DNA of 26,216 nucleotides, taken from the NCBI GenBank assembly GCA_934773085.1, contig CAKVMU010000002.1:1-26216 (forward strand), in the 5' to 3' direction. A program made the position numbers and the translations under genes. Below are positions 8,881 through 16,028 of this stretch, piece by piece. How positions within the stretch are numbered: position 1 is the first letter of the stretch; every line of letters begins with the position of its first letter. The stretch is from an uncultured Candidatus Melainabacteria bacterium (GTDB lineage: Bacteria > Cyanobacteriota > Vampirovibrionia > Gastranaerophilales > Gastranaerophilaceae). The notes beneath the pieces were generated by a model. It was not told the DNA's origin, made no database searches, and worked only from the letters and a program-made list of their open reading frames with translations.

Positions 8881-9420
8881 ATGCTTCAAGTTAATAAAAT
8901 AAACAGCCTTACCCCAATCGCAAGACCAAGTTTCAAAGAGTCATCAAGTGTTACAAATACTTCAAATACTGTTTCAGAAGACAGTTTGAACGGAGCAACA
9001 GCGCTTGCCGCATACAATATGGCAGTAATAAAATATGCTCAAAAAAATCCGTTTCTGACACCGGCTCCGAGATTTGTACCAAATTCCAATCTTGAAGCAA
9101 CTGATGGCGAAAAAACTTACTATCCTAACGGTAAGCTCGAAAAAATAGTGAATAAACAGCAATCAATATTCTTCTCACCAAACGGCGAGTTATCAGAAAT
9201 TGATATCCCTAATAAAACCATCAAATTTGAGGAAGACGGATTCCAAACCATAGAAGAAAGACTTGATAATGACACAACAAAGATTACAAAACGCTGCAAA
9301 GACGATGGAATCAGCGTTACTCTGCAAAATCGCAACCACTGTTCAGAAATACACTACGATAAAGACAAACCGGTAGCTTTTTCTGAAAGTTTTGTTATCA
9401 CAAAAGAATTTCAAAATTAG
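8881..9420 (+). CDS. Small YwqK/MORN-like repeat protein, function unknown
   Basis: 179 aa. The central part has two YwqK/MORN-like turns: YYPNGKLEKI (80-89) and FFSPNGELSEI (97-107), followed by beta-rich sequence (IKFEEDGFQTIEERL). Such repeats form a beta-meander and occur in MORN and YwqK antitoxin-like proteins, but no partner toxin is adjacent. The N-terminus MLQVNKINSL...RPSFKE carries the S-F-K motif at residues 17-19 shared in style with other small genes in this window. The ribosome site AGGAG is 7 nt before the ATG, and a possible -10 TATACT is at 8851-8856. Its stop overlaps by 4 nt the stop of the convergent HD-GYP-like gene. No signal peptide. Confidence 0.7.
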   Translation: MLQVNKINSLTPIARPSFKESSSVTNTSNTVSEDSLNGATALAAYNMAVIKYAQKNPFLTPAPRFVPNSNLEATDGEKTYYPNGKLEKIVNKQQSIFFSPNGELSEIDIPNKTIKFEEDGFQTIEERLDNDTTKITKRCKDDGISVTLQNRNHCSEIHYDKDKPVAFSESFVITKEFQN

Positions 9421-10181
9421 ACATCATACTTGCTTGCATATTCAACTAAAGCCTTGTAAACATCTTTGTGGATTTTTCCCTCAAGCACTTCTTTATAAAG
9501 AATTAAAAGGGATTCTATTCGACTGAGCTTTCTGCGATAAACCCTTGCTTCTCTGAGAGCACTGTATTTATCTGCAATAGAAACTATTTGAACTCCTATA
9601 TCCGAAAGTTCCGAATTCTCTAAAACCGGATAACCTGAACGTTTTAAGTTTTGATGATGATATTTAACCAAATTCAAAATCTCTGACTTAATATTTTGAG
9701 TTTTCAAAAGTTCATACCCGAGAGTCGAGTGAATATTCATAATCTCACGTTCTTTTGAATTCAAACGGGCAGGCTTGTTAATAATTTTGGAAGGAATCAA
9801 AACCTTTCCCAAATCATGAAGCATTGCTGCCTCTTTTATAACCTCTTCTTCTATGCCGGATTTCAACTTTGCTGACAACAATGAGTATACCCCGATTGCA
9901 ACCTTGCAAGTAGCATTCATATGACCGCCTGACAACTCTTTCAAAATTTTCGTATCAATAACCGGTTTAATTTTATATTTATTCAAAAGACACTTAACAG
10001 AAGGGTTCAAATCAATCATATGCTGAACCATAGCCTTCTGCAGTTTTTCTTCCTTTCCGGATTTCAGAGCTACTTCACCCTTGTCGTTTTTGTACACGAA
10101 AAACGATGTGTTGCTTATCTGAACAGCACCCATCAGGCAGACATTTTTTGTTTTCTTGTTCTTGGGGTAGGTTAAAAACAT
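9417..10181 (-). CDS. HD-GYP-type phosphohydrolase domain protein
   Basis: 254 aa. HD-GYP proteins hydrolyse cyclic di-GMP (some act on other cyclic dinucleotides). Metal-binding residues of the HD fold are visible: H87, the HD pair in LHDLGK (122-123), H151, HH (175-176) and D204. The GYP motif is present at 183-185, but the family's usual HHE...DGxGYP reads HHQNLKRSGYP, and the usual VADxxDALT reads IADKYSALRE, so the glutamate and the second aspartate are lost. RVYRRKLS (213-220) matches the conserved PYRxALS. The N-terminal ~80 residues are of unknown type. No ribosome site is clear at the ATG (AAGAAGAG directly abuts it). Activity on c-di-GMP is plausible but unproven given the substitutions. 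Confidence 0.75.
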   Translation of the reverse strand: MFLTYPKNKKTKNVCLMGAVQISNTSFFVYKNDKGEVALKSGKEEKLQKAMVQHMIDLNPSVKCLLNKYKIKPVIDTKILKELSGGHMNATCKVAIGVYSLLSAKLKSGIEEEVIKEAAMLHDLGKVLIPSKIINKPARLNSKEREIMNIHSTLGYELLKTQNIKSEILNLVKYHHQNLKRSGYPVLENSELSDIGVQIVSIADKYSALREARVYRRKLSRIESLLILYKEVLEGKIHKDVYKALVEYASKYDV

Positions 10182-10243
10182 CTCTTCTTATACTTAATTA
10201 GTCGCTTAACATAAGTTTACAATAGAACCCTATTTTTTGCAAG

Positions 10244-10342
10244 GGGTAAATGTATTTGGCTGGTGAGTAACACTACAAGTTTTATGTCCTTCGGAAAGTG
10301 GGGAGGGTAAATGTATAGGGCTGGTCGGTAAAAACTACAAAC
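10244..10342. repeat. Diverged direct repeat, two copies about 61 bp apart
   Basis: Copy one is 10244-10280, copy two 10305-10342. Both begin GGGTAAATGTAT and share GGCTGGT, GTAA and ACTACAA in the same order. Copy two ends in a hairpin with 9-bp arms (10330-10338 with 10346-10354). A related AAAACT...AGTTTT palindrome recurs at about 10560-10581. Confidence 0.65.
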
Positions 10343-10355
10343 TTGGTAGTTTTTA

Positions 10356-10387
10356 GTGATTAAGTGATCAGGTGATCAGGTGAACAA
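10356..10387. repeat. Tandem 8-bp repeat, four units
   Basis: Units GTGATTAA, GTGATCAG, GTGATCAG and GTGAACAA follow each other without gaps. A similar GAACAGTTG double repeat occurs at about 10588-10608. Confidence 0.6.
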
Positions 10388-10404
10388 GAATATTGAGTAG
10401 TTCA

Positions 10405-10425
10405 CCCTCTCCTAGCAGGAGAGGG
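10405..10425. repeat. Inverted repeat of the CCCTCTCC/GGAGAGGG family
   Basis: A 9-bp perfect stem (10405-10413 with 10417-10425) and 3-base loop, followed by GGTTGGGGTGAGG. Related copies: GGGAGAGGGCTAGGGTGAGG at about 10516-10535, a stem at 10623-10640, and a degraded one at 10694-10712. Repeats of this composition are spread through intergenic DNA of many bacterial genomes. Confidence 0.6.
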
Positions 10426-10477
10426 GTTGGGGTGAGGTGTCAATGCTCACCCATAAGCAATAACAGTAGTGTGATTG

Positions 10478-10504
10478 ATGCGGTAAATCAAAGATTTACC
10501 GCAT
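10478..10504. repeat. Perfect 12-bp stem-loop
   Basis: 10478-10489 is exactly complementary to 10493-10504 with an AAA loop. It lies between two copies of the CCCTCTCC-type repeat and far from either neighbouring stop codon, so a terminator role is unlikely. Confidence 0.6.
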
Positions 10505-10774
10505 CCTACAGCTTCGGGAGAGGGCTAGGGTGAGGGGATGATGTGTTTATTGGGTTGTTAAAACTCCAAGCTTGTAGTTTTTGAGTCGAACAGTTGGTTG
10601 AACAGTTGAATAGTTCATTATCCCCTCTCCGAGGAGAGGGTGGCACGAAGTGTCGGGAGAGGGTAGAGTGTATTGGGTTAAAAAGTCATTTTCCTCTCCT
10701 TCAGAGGGAGAGAGTAAACAGGGGGATTAAAAAAAATCATAAAACGTTATCCTGTATAAAAAGGAGAAATAAAA

Positions 10775-11311
10775 ATGACTGAAAAAAAATTTCTTAATTT
10801 TGTTTTACTTGAAGGAATAATTCTCACTGTTCTCGGAATCGGAATGCTCATGCTACCTAAAATAACATCACTTACCTTCGGACTTATGGTATGCATCGGA
10901 TTTTTTGTTTACGGAATCTACAAAACAATAAATGCGTTCCTCACAAAAAATTACACAAGACATTTTATCTTAAATATCATTCTGGGAATTATGCTGGCAA
11001 TCCTCGGAATTTTGCTGTTTATGGCACCAATGTTTAATTTAATAATTATCACAAGTTTTATCGGAATATACTTCCTGTTAGAAAGCATATCCTCAACAGC
11101 ATTTGCCATACAAACTCGTAAAACACTTTACCTTTGGTGGACAAATTTATTCGTTGCACTTTTGCAATTTATAATCGGATTCATAATCATATTAGGTTTA
11201 CCTGCCACAGCATTCTGGGTTGTCGGAATGTTAGTCGGCATAAACTTCCTCATCGCAGGCATGATTATGATTAGTTTGTTCATATCTAACAAGTACGTCT
11301 ACAATATGTAA
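10775..11311 (+). CDS. HdeD/DUF308-like integral membrane protein
   Basis: 178 aa and almost entirely hydrophobic: six predicted membrane helices in three hairpins (about 10-27, 34-52, 63-82, 86-107, 117-140, 145-170). The repeated pattern of G-rich helices with short polar turns and the length match the HdeD (DUF308) family. HdeD in E. coli is linked to acid resistance, but the biochemical role is unclear and most homologues are uncharacterised. AAGGAG precedes the ATG at good spacing. It is monocistronic by context: a repeat-rich region lies upstream and a hairpin downstream. Confidence 0.8.
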   Translation: MTEKKFLNFVLLEGIILTVLGIGMLMLPKITSLTFGLMVCIGFFVYGIYKTINAFLTKNYTRHFILNIILGIMLAILGILLFMAPMFNLIIITSFIGIYFLLESISSTAFAIQTRKTLYLWWTNLFVALLQFIIGFIIILGLPATAFWVVGMLVGINFLIAGMIMISLFISNKYVYNM

Positions 11312-11322
11312 TCCTTATCTTT

Positions 11323-11359
11323 GGTGTTGAAATGCGGGGTCTCACCGCACTTCAACACC
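11323..11359. terminator. Hairpin downstream of the HdeD-like gene
   Basis: 15-bp stem (11323-11337 with 11345-11359), one A/C mismatch on the plus strand (a G-U wobble on the minus strand), loop of 7. It lies 12 nt past the stop. No T-run follows on the plus strand, so it may be a repeat-derived hairpin with a weak termination or mRNA-protecting role. Confidence 0.45.
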
Positions 11360-11414
11360 CATTGATATTATCCGGATTTTCAAATAAAATAGATATATAG
11401 GAGTAACAGGGGGT

Positions 11415-12227
11415 ATGAAGGTGAAAAAACGCTTGGCATTAGTCATATTTTCAATGCTATTTTTGCCAAACTATAACCTTTGTCACGCAGAATACTACAA
11501 CAGACCCTCAACAAACAAAACTCTCCAGAATGACTTTTCCGCCTATATGGAATCAGTAAAAAACAGTCTGCAAAAGAGTTGGATTCCACCGGACTTTTTG
11601 GAAGAAGGGCACGTCAGAGTCTTATTTAAACTCGACCGAAACGGCAGAGTTCTCTCTACAAACATAATAGAAAGTTCCGGAGACGAAATATACGACGAAT
11701 CCGCAATTGAAGCATTAAAAAAAGCGCAACCGTTCGGGAATTTTCCACCACAGTCAATGCGTGAAACACTCACAATCAACTATTCTTTTGACACATCCTT
11801 GGTAAAAACGGACAAAATGCGGGAGTATTACGAACTTTCAAAACAAAACTTTGTAACAAACAGGCAAGCAGCTTTGAAGTACATAAACCTTGCAATAGCC
11901 GAAGTGCAAGGAGATGACGAAGGGTATTTTCTTTACAAAAGAAGAAGCAGAATTAAAGAAGCTCTTGGCGACCATCTCGGCGCAAGAGAAGACTATCTGG
12001 CTTACGAAAACATGAAAGCCCGTGTAGACATAAAAAGAGTTCACGCACTCAAGCATCAAGCCGAAATCGAAGATACTGCTTACGCATATTTTTATTTGGC
12101 ATACGCATATGAACAAATTCACGACTATGACAACGCAATCGTTGCAATCAACAAAGCAATCGATAGAACTGACTTAAACAGTCAATACAAACGTTACAGA
12201 ACCGAGCTTGTCAAAAAACATCTCTAA
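11415..12227 (+). CDS. Exported TonB C-terminal domain protein with TPR repeats
   Basis: 270 aa. The N-terminus (MKVKKRLALVIFSMLFL...CHA-E) is a signal peptide with likely cleavage after residue 25. Residues about 40-125 match the TonB C-terminal fold: YMESVKNSLQKSWIPP, then VRVLFKLDRNGRVLSTNIIESSGDEIYDESAIEALKKAQPFGNFP, then a final strand LTINYSF. Residues about 135-270 are helical TPR-like repeats (AYAYFYLAYAYEQIHDYDNAIVAINKAID is the clearest). There is no proline-rich spanning linker, so this is not a classical energy-transducing TonB; it probably acts in the periplasm as a scaffold. AGGAG lies 11 nt before the ATG. Its stop abuts the stop of the convergent GGDEF gene with no gap. Confidence 0.8.
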   Translation: MKVKKRLALVIFSMLFLPNYNLCHAEYYNRPSTNKTLQNDFSAYMESVKNSLQKSWIPPDFLEEGHVRVLFKLDRNGRVLSTNIIESSGDEIYDESAIEALKKAQPFGNFPPQSMRETLTINYSFDTSLVKTDKMREYYELSKQNFVTNRQAALKYINLAIAEVQGDDEGYFLYKRRSRIKEALGDHLGAREDYLAYENMKARVDIKRVHALKHQAEIEDTAYAYFYLAYAYEQIHDYDNAIVAINKAIDRTDLNSQYKRYRTELVKKHL

Positions 12228-13100
12228 TTACATTTCCAAATTCATTTGAGAGAATTGGACAATCTTGTTTTTACCTCTGTGTTTTGCGTTATACAAAGCA
12301 TGTTCAGCATATCTGATAACTGTATTAGCGTCTTCATCAACGTCCGGCATACAAGGATAAGTTGAAATACCGCCAGATATTGTTACCTTATGAGCTTCTT
12401 CCTCACCGGCAGGAATAAATTCCATTTTCTCAACTTCTCTTCTAAATCTTTCACCAAACAAGAATGCATTGTCTTCAGAAGTATTCGGCAATACCAGAAG
12501 GAATTCTTCATCTCCGTATCTTGTCAAAATATCTTCTTTTCTTATCATAGCATTCAATTTGTTTGCAATGTTTTTAAGAAGAATATCGCCCCATTCATAA
12601 CCATACATATCGTTTACGACCTTGAAAAAGTCAATATCAAACAAAATGCAAGAAAGTTTTGTACCATAACGTTTTGAACGTGAAATTTCTTCTTCAAGAC
12701 GTTCTTGCAAATATTTTCTATTGTGCAAACCTGTCAAATCATCAGTTGTGCTGACTCTTTCAAGTTTATCTTTTATCATCTTGATTCTAAGAAGAGCATT
12801 TACACGTACAATCAATTCATCAGTATTAGCTGGATTTGCGATAAAATCGTAGCCTTCAGCTCTAACCGTAACATCTCTTCTTACAGGACCAAAGAACAAT
12901 ATCGGGCATGGAAATTTATTTGTCATCAATGCATCTTTTGCAAGGTCAATGTTTTCAACAATCATCAAAGACGGGTTTAAAAGTGCATAGTCCTTCATTT
13001 GTTTTATATCAACAGTTCTTATATCTGCCTCATCGATATCAGCCAAAACAGCTTCCAACTCAGCCATAGGTTTTGTTGAATAAATTACGATATTGCTCAT
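12228..13100 (-). CDS. Pseudo-receiver + degenerate GGDEF domain protein
   Basis: 290 aa. Residues 1-108 look like a response-regulator receiver (GYDFIANPANTDELIVRVNALLR matches the alpha4-beta5-alpha5 end), but the acidic pair after beta1 reads YST, the phospho-acceptor position reads IVEN, and the conserved lysine is N89, so phosphorylation is unlikely. Residues 115-285 form a GGDEF domain: DDLTGLHNR (120-128), FDIDFFK (154-160), RxxD inhibitory site RKED (187-190). The signature reads GDEEF (196-200): the second glycine that contacts GTP is aspartate. The protein may therefore bind c-di-GMP through the I-site rather than make it. AGAGGAAG precedes the ATG. Confidence 0.85.
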   Translation of the reverse strand: MSNIVIYSTKPMAELEAVLADIDEADIRTVDIKQMKDYALLNPSLMIVENIDLAKDALMTNKFPCPILFFGPVRRDVTVRAEGYDFIANPANTDELIVRVNALLRIKMIKDKLERVSTTDDLTGLHNRKYLQERLEEEISRSKRYGTKLSCILFDIDFFKVVNDMYGYEWGDILLKNIANKLNAMIRKEDILTRYGDEEFLLVLPNTSEDNAFLFGERFRREVEKMEFIPAGEEEAHKVTISGGISTYPCMPDVDEDANTVIRYAEHALYNAKHRGKNKIVQFSQMNLEM

Positions 13101-13132
13101 ATTTGCTTCCTCTACTTATAATTTTTATTCAA

Positions 13133-13161
13133 AAAAGGGTGAACTAATCGTTCACCCTTTT
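13133..13161 (-). terminator. Rho-independent terminator of the DegT-type gene
   Basis: Perfect 12-bp stem (13133-13144 with 13150-13161), 5-base loop. On the minus strand the stem ends in a run of six Ts. It separates the aminotransferase gene from the GGDEF gene. Confidence 0.85.
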
Positions 13162-13183
13162 AATATACACTAAATTCACCCAA

Positions 13184-14302
13184 CTATGCAAGTGCTTTTG
13201 ATTTCTCAACACAGCTTATCAAAGTTGAAGCAACTGTTTTTTGTTCATCAAGAGTCAACTCAGGGAACATCGGAAGAGAAATAACCAATTCTGTACATTT
13301 TTCAGTGTTTGGAAGCATTCCCTTAGTAAATCCGAGATGAGCGTGAACTTTTTGTAAGTGAAGAGGAACCGGATAATAAAGCATTGCACCGATGCCTGCT
13401 TCTTGAAGCATTTTGTGGATGTTATCTCTGTTAGGAATCTTAACTGTGTATTGGTGGTAAACACAATATGTATCGTGAAGTTCCTTAGGTGTTTGAATAT
13501 CCGCACAACCAGCAAACAATTCGTTGTATGTAGCAGCGTGAGCTCTTCTTTCCTTGTTCCATTCATCAATGTAGTTAAGTTTAATTCTCAAAATAGCAGC
13601 TTGAATTTCATCCAAACGAGAGTTTACACCGATTTCATCGTGATAATATCTTACAGCACCACCGTGGTTTCTCAAAGCAATAATTCTATTTTTAAGATTT
13701 TCGCTGTTTACGGTAATCAAGCCGCCATCGCCCATACCGCCAAGGTTTTTAGTCGGATAGAAGCTGTAGCATCCGATATCACCGAATGTACCAACTTTTT
13801 GTCCTTTGTATTCAGCACCAATAGCCTGACAACAATCTTCAATTACGTATAAGTTATGACGTTTTGCGATGTCCATAATCTTATCCATTTCACAAGGTTG
13901 ACCGTAAAGGTGAACCGGAATGATTGCCTTAGTCTTAGGTGTAATTAATTCTTCAATTTTTGATGGGTCAATATTGAAAGTATCCTTATCAATATCAGCG
14001 AAAACAGGAGTTGCACCAACGATACCAATAGCTTCTGTTGTAGCAACAAATGTAAATGCAGTTGTGATAACTTCGTCACCTGCGCCTATATCAAGAGCTC
14101 TTAAAGCTAAGTGCAAAGCATCTGTTCCTGAGTTAAGAGCAACTGTGTAGTTACATCCGATATATTTTGCAAGTTCAACTTCCAAAGCTTTGCAGTTTGG
14201 TCCAAGGATGTATTGTCCTGAACGTAAAACTTCACAAACAGCTTTTTCAACTTCATTGCCGATTTTTGCGTATTGTCTTTTTGAATCTAAAATAGGTATC
14301 AT
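13184..14302 (-). CDS. DegT/DnrJ/EryC1-family sugar aminotransferase
   Basis: 372 aa, the full family length. These PLP enzymes transfer an amino group to keto-sugar nucleotides for surface polysaccharides or glycosylation of proteins. Motifs: GSGQYILGP-like start (SGQYILGPNCKALE, 28-41), ALNSGTDALHLAL (55-67), GDEVITTAFTFVATTEAI, VHLYGQPCEMD, IEDCCQAIGAEYKG (D156 pairs with the PLP nitrogen), and CYSFYPTKNLGGMGDGG with the PLP-binding lysine K185. GVNSRLDEIQAAILRIKL is the typical dimer-interface segment. Similarity is greatest to WbpE/WlbC-type and related 3-keto-sugar aminotransferases, but the substrate cannot be told. AAAGGAGAGGAAG precedes the ATG. Flagellin glycosylation is possible given the flagellar genes nearby, but this is only inference. 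Confidence 0.9.
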   Translation of the reverse strand: MIPILDSKRQYAKIGNEVEKAVCEVLRSGQYILGPNCKALEVELAKYIGCNYTVALNSGTDALHLALRALDIGAGDEVITTAFTFVATTEAIGIVGATPVFADIDKDTFNIDPSKIEELITPKTKAIIPVHLYGQPCEMDKIMDIAKRHNLYVIEDCCQAIGAEYKGQKVGTFGDIGCYSFYPTKNLGGMGDGGLITVNSENLKNRIIALRNHGGAVRYYHDEIGVNSRLDEIQAAILRIKLNYIDEWNKERRAHAATYNELFAGCADIQTPKELHDTYCVYHQYTVKIPNRDNIHKMLQEAGIGAMLYYPVPLHLQKVHAHLGFTKGMLPNTEKCTELVISLPMFPELTLDEQKTVASTLISCVEKSKALA

Positions 14303-14370
14303 AATTCTTCCTCTCCTTTACTTTCCATATTTCAAGTTTATCACACATTTTCGGGGTCTTTACATATTCT

Positions 14371-15357
14371 TTAGATTGCAAGTGAAAGAATTATACCTAT
14401 TGTTAAAAATACTGAAAAATATATCATCAAATTTCTTGCCTGTAACATCCTTGTCATAAAAGCTGCAGCTCCACGTTTTTCAAATGTTTTCATATTCTCC
14501 ATCGGAAAATGATACCACTTTTTAGGAGGAAGTTTCTCCGGATTACATGCATAAATTTTCATTGATGAATGCAAATCTATTGCCATCGGAATTGTTAAAT
14601 ATACAGCAAAAATTTGCCAATCAAGAATATCAAGAACACACAGAAGTATAATTGAAAGGTACGCCAGCACCAAAATCCATCTTAATACCACTAGCGCATC
14701 CAACCTTGAGTCAAATTTATTTGCAATAGTCATTTTCCCTTCGTGTTTGTCAAATTCATAATCCATAATAGTGTGAACATACAATAGAACCACCGTCATA
14801 AACATCGTTGGTAAAGCCAACAAGATTGCATCCATTGAATAAGTTCCAGTCATAACATAGAAGACTCCGCCAAAAAGCAGCGGCCCATATGCCAACGCAA
14901 CGGCAACTTCTGATAGATAAATTCTTGATACGAACGGATAAATCAACGCAATTAGTGCTCCACCTAATGCGAAATATGCAACACCGTTACCGCACTTTAT
15001 AAACAAGAATAAGCCGGCAAGTAACGCAATCAGAAAATAAATTCCGACCAACAACAACACATCCCGCTCTTTTAACAATCCGTTTATCAAGTATCTGCAC
15101 TTCGTTTTCTGCGAATTTTTCAAATATTCAGCTTTATCAAACTCAACACGCTTAATAAGAGATTTGTAGTCAAAATAGTCGTCCAAGAGATTTGTACCCA
15201 AATGTGCAAAACACAAACCGACAAGAGCCAGCAAACCATAGAACACATTGCCAGAATCTATCAGTGAATAAACAAAAATAACAAACCAAGACAAAATCGT
15301 CATCGGTAATGAAAATATTCTTGAACATTCCATATAAGTTATCATTTTTTGCAACAT
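14371..15357 (-). CDS. UbiA-family membrane prenyltransferase
   Basis: 328 aa with eight or nine hydrophobic helices. The first Asp-rich motif is NLLDDYFD (56-63), the second is DYEFDKHEGKMT (199-210); these hold the Mg-pyrophosphate in UbiA enzymes that attach a polyprenyl chain to an aromatic or other acceptor. The HLGTNLLDDYFDYK stretch is closest in style to MenA-like members (menaquinone synthesis), but no other quinone genes are near and the C-terminal part is longer than usual, with a polar insert (CNPEKLPPKKWYHFP). A near-perfect AGGAGG ribosome site precedes the ATG. It lies 68 nt upstream of the DegT gene and is probably co-transcribed with it. Confidence 0.8.
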   Translation of the reverse strand: MLQKMITYMECSRIFSLPMTILSWFVIFVYSLIDSGNVFYGLLALVGLCFAHLGTNLLDDYFDYKSLIKRVEFDKAEYLKNSQKTKCRYLINGLLKERDVLLLVGIYFLIALLAGLFLFIKCGNGVAYFALGGALIALIYPFVSRIYLSEVAVALAYGPLLFGGVFYVMTGTYSMDAILLALPTMFMTVVLLYVHTIMDYEFDKHEGKMTIANKFDSRLDALVVLRWILVLAYLSIILLCVLDILDWQIFAVYLTIPMAIDLHSSMKIYACNPEKLPPKKWYHFPMENMKTFEKRGAAAFMTRMLQARNLMIYFSVFLTIGIILSLAI

Positions 15358-15377
15358 AAAAACCTCCTAGTGTTGAT

Positions 15378-15386
15378 ATTATAACA
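15378..15386 (-). promoter_or_regulatory. Extended -10 promoter of the UbiA-family gene
   Basis: Minus strand TGTTATAAT: a TGn extension followed by a consensus TATAAT, about 20 nt upstream of the ATG. The -35 is weak, which is common for extended -10 promoters. Confidence 0.55.
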
Positions 15387-15424
15387 CAGGCTTCAATAAA
15401 CACTATTCCCTAAAGATAATAAAA

Positions 15425-15444
15425 AGGATGCAAAAATGCATCCT
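15425..15444 (-). terminator. Rho-independent terminator of the yggS-sepF operon
   Basis: Perfect 8-bp stem (15425-15432 with 15437-15444) with an AAAA loop on the plus strand (TTTT in the transcript), followed on the minus strand by TTTTATTAT. It lies about 55 nt beyond the sepF stop. Confidence 0.8.
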
Positions 15445-15499
15445 GAAAATCCAACTATCACAAATCAATATATTATTTAAAACTTTTTCAAACTTCTTC

Positions 15500-16012
15500 T
15501 TACAAAGGTTTGTTCCACAAAGATTCAGCGAATTTGCTTTGTGTAGCACCGTTTTCTACAGAAAGAGAAACGTTACTAGGAGTAAAAATGAATACCATAT
15601 CGCTGATTTTTTGAGGAGTTCCGTTTAATGCATGAGCTGCACCACAAACGAAATCAATTGTTCTTTGAGATTGTTCTTTATCCAACAAGTCTAAATGAAG
15701 AACAACCGTTTTCTTATCAATCAATTTTTTAACAATCTGAGCTGATTCACTGAATGAACGAGGTTCAATAACAGTAACTTCTCCTGATTTATATGAATTC
15801 GGATGGCTAACTACTTTTGATTCTCTTTCAAAAGAACGTTCAGGCTTAACTCTTGTTTCATACATAGTATCCAATGCAAGATTTCTGTCTGTAATGTAAT
15901 CGTTGTTGCTATCACCATCAACTAAATCCATGAAAGCATCCTCATCGCTTCCGTCGTTGAAACTCTTAGTGAAAAAATTAACAAACCCTTTTAAGCCTTC
16001 TGATAGTGCCAT
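15500..16012 (-). CDS. sepF: Cell division protein SepF
   Basis: 170 aa. SepF binds membrane and FtsZ, aligns FtsZ filaments and anchors the ring in Cyanobacteria, Firmicutes and Actinobacteria. The N-terminal amphipathic helix (MALSEGLKGFVNFF) fits membrane binding; an acidic linker follows; the C-terminal domain (about 77-155) has VTVIEPRSFSESAQIVKKLIDKKTVVLHLDLLDKEQSQRTIDFVCGAAHALNG and the ISDMVFIFTPSNVSLS end typical of the family. GGAGGG precedes the ATG. It lies 16 nt after yggS, the same neighbour as in Cyanobacteria and Firmicutes. No ftsA is seen, consistent with SepF being the anchor. Confidence 0.95.
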   Translation of the reverse strand: MALSEGLKGFVNFFTKSFNDGSDEDAFMDLVDGDSNNDYITDRNLALDTMYETRVKPERSFERESKVVSHPNSYKSGEVTVIEPRSFSESAQIVKKLIDKKTVVLHLDLLDKEQSQRTIDFVCGAAHALNGTPQKISDMVFIFTPSNVSLSVENGATQSKFAESLWNKPL

Positions 16013-16028
16013 TTATCCCTCCATTTAT

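Larger units (their letters stand above)
10182..10774. other. 593-bp repeat-rich intergenic region without a convincing gene
   Basis: This stretch separates the divergent HD-GYP and HdeD-like genes. It holds a diverged direct repeat, 8-bp tandem repeats, a perfect 12-bp hairpin and four or more copies of a CCCTCTCC/GGAGAGGG-type inverted repeat with GGGTGAGG flanks. Guanine/cytosine content is locally higher than in the genes around it. The only open frame (10594-10782) is made of the repeat itself and is not believed. Confidence 0.75.

Noticed and set aside
10356..10387. Short tandem units as a CRISPR array
   Set aside because: The units are 8 bp with no spacers and no cas genes nearby.
10594..10782. 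62-aa plus-strand open frame with an LSPLRGEGG-type peptide
   Set aside because: It is made of the CCCTCTCC/GGAGAGGG repeat and has no ribosome site; this repeat often produces spurious frames.
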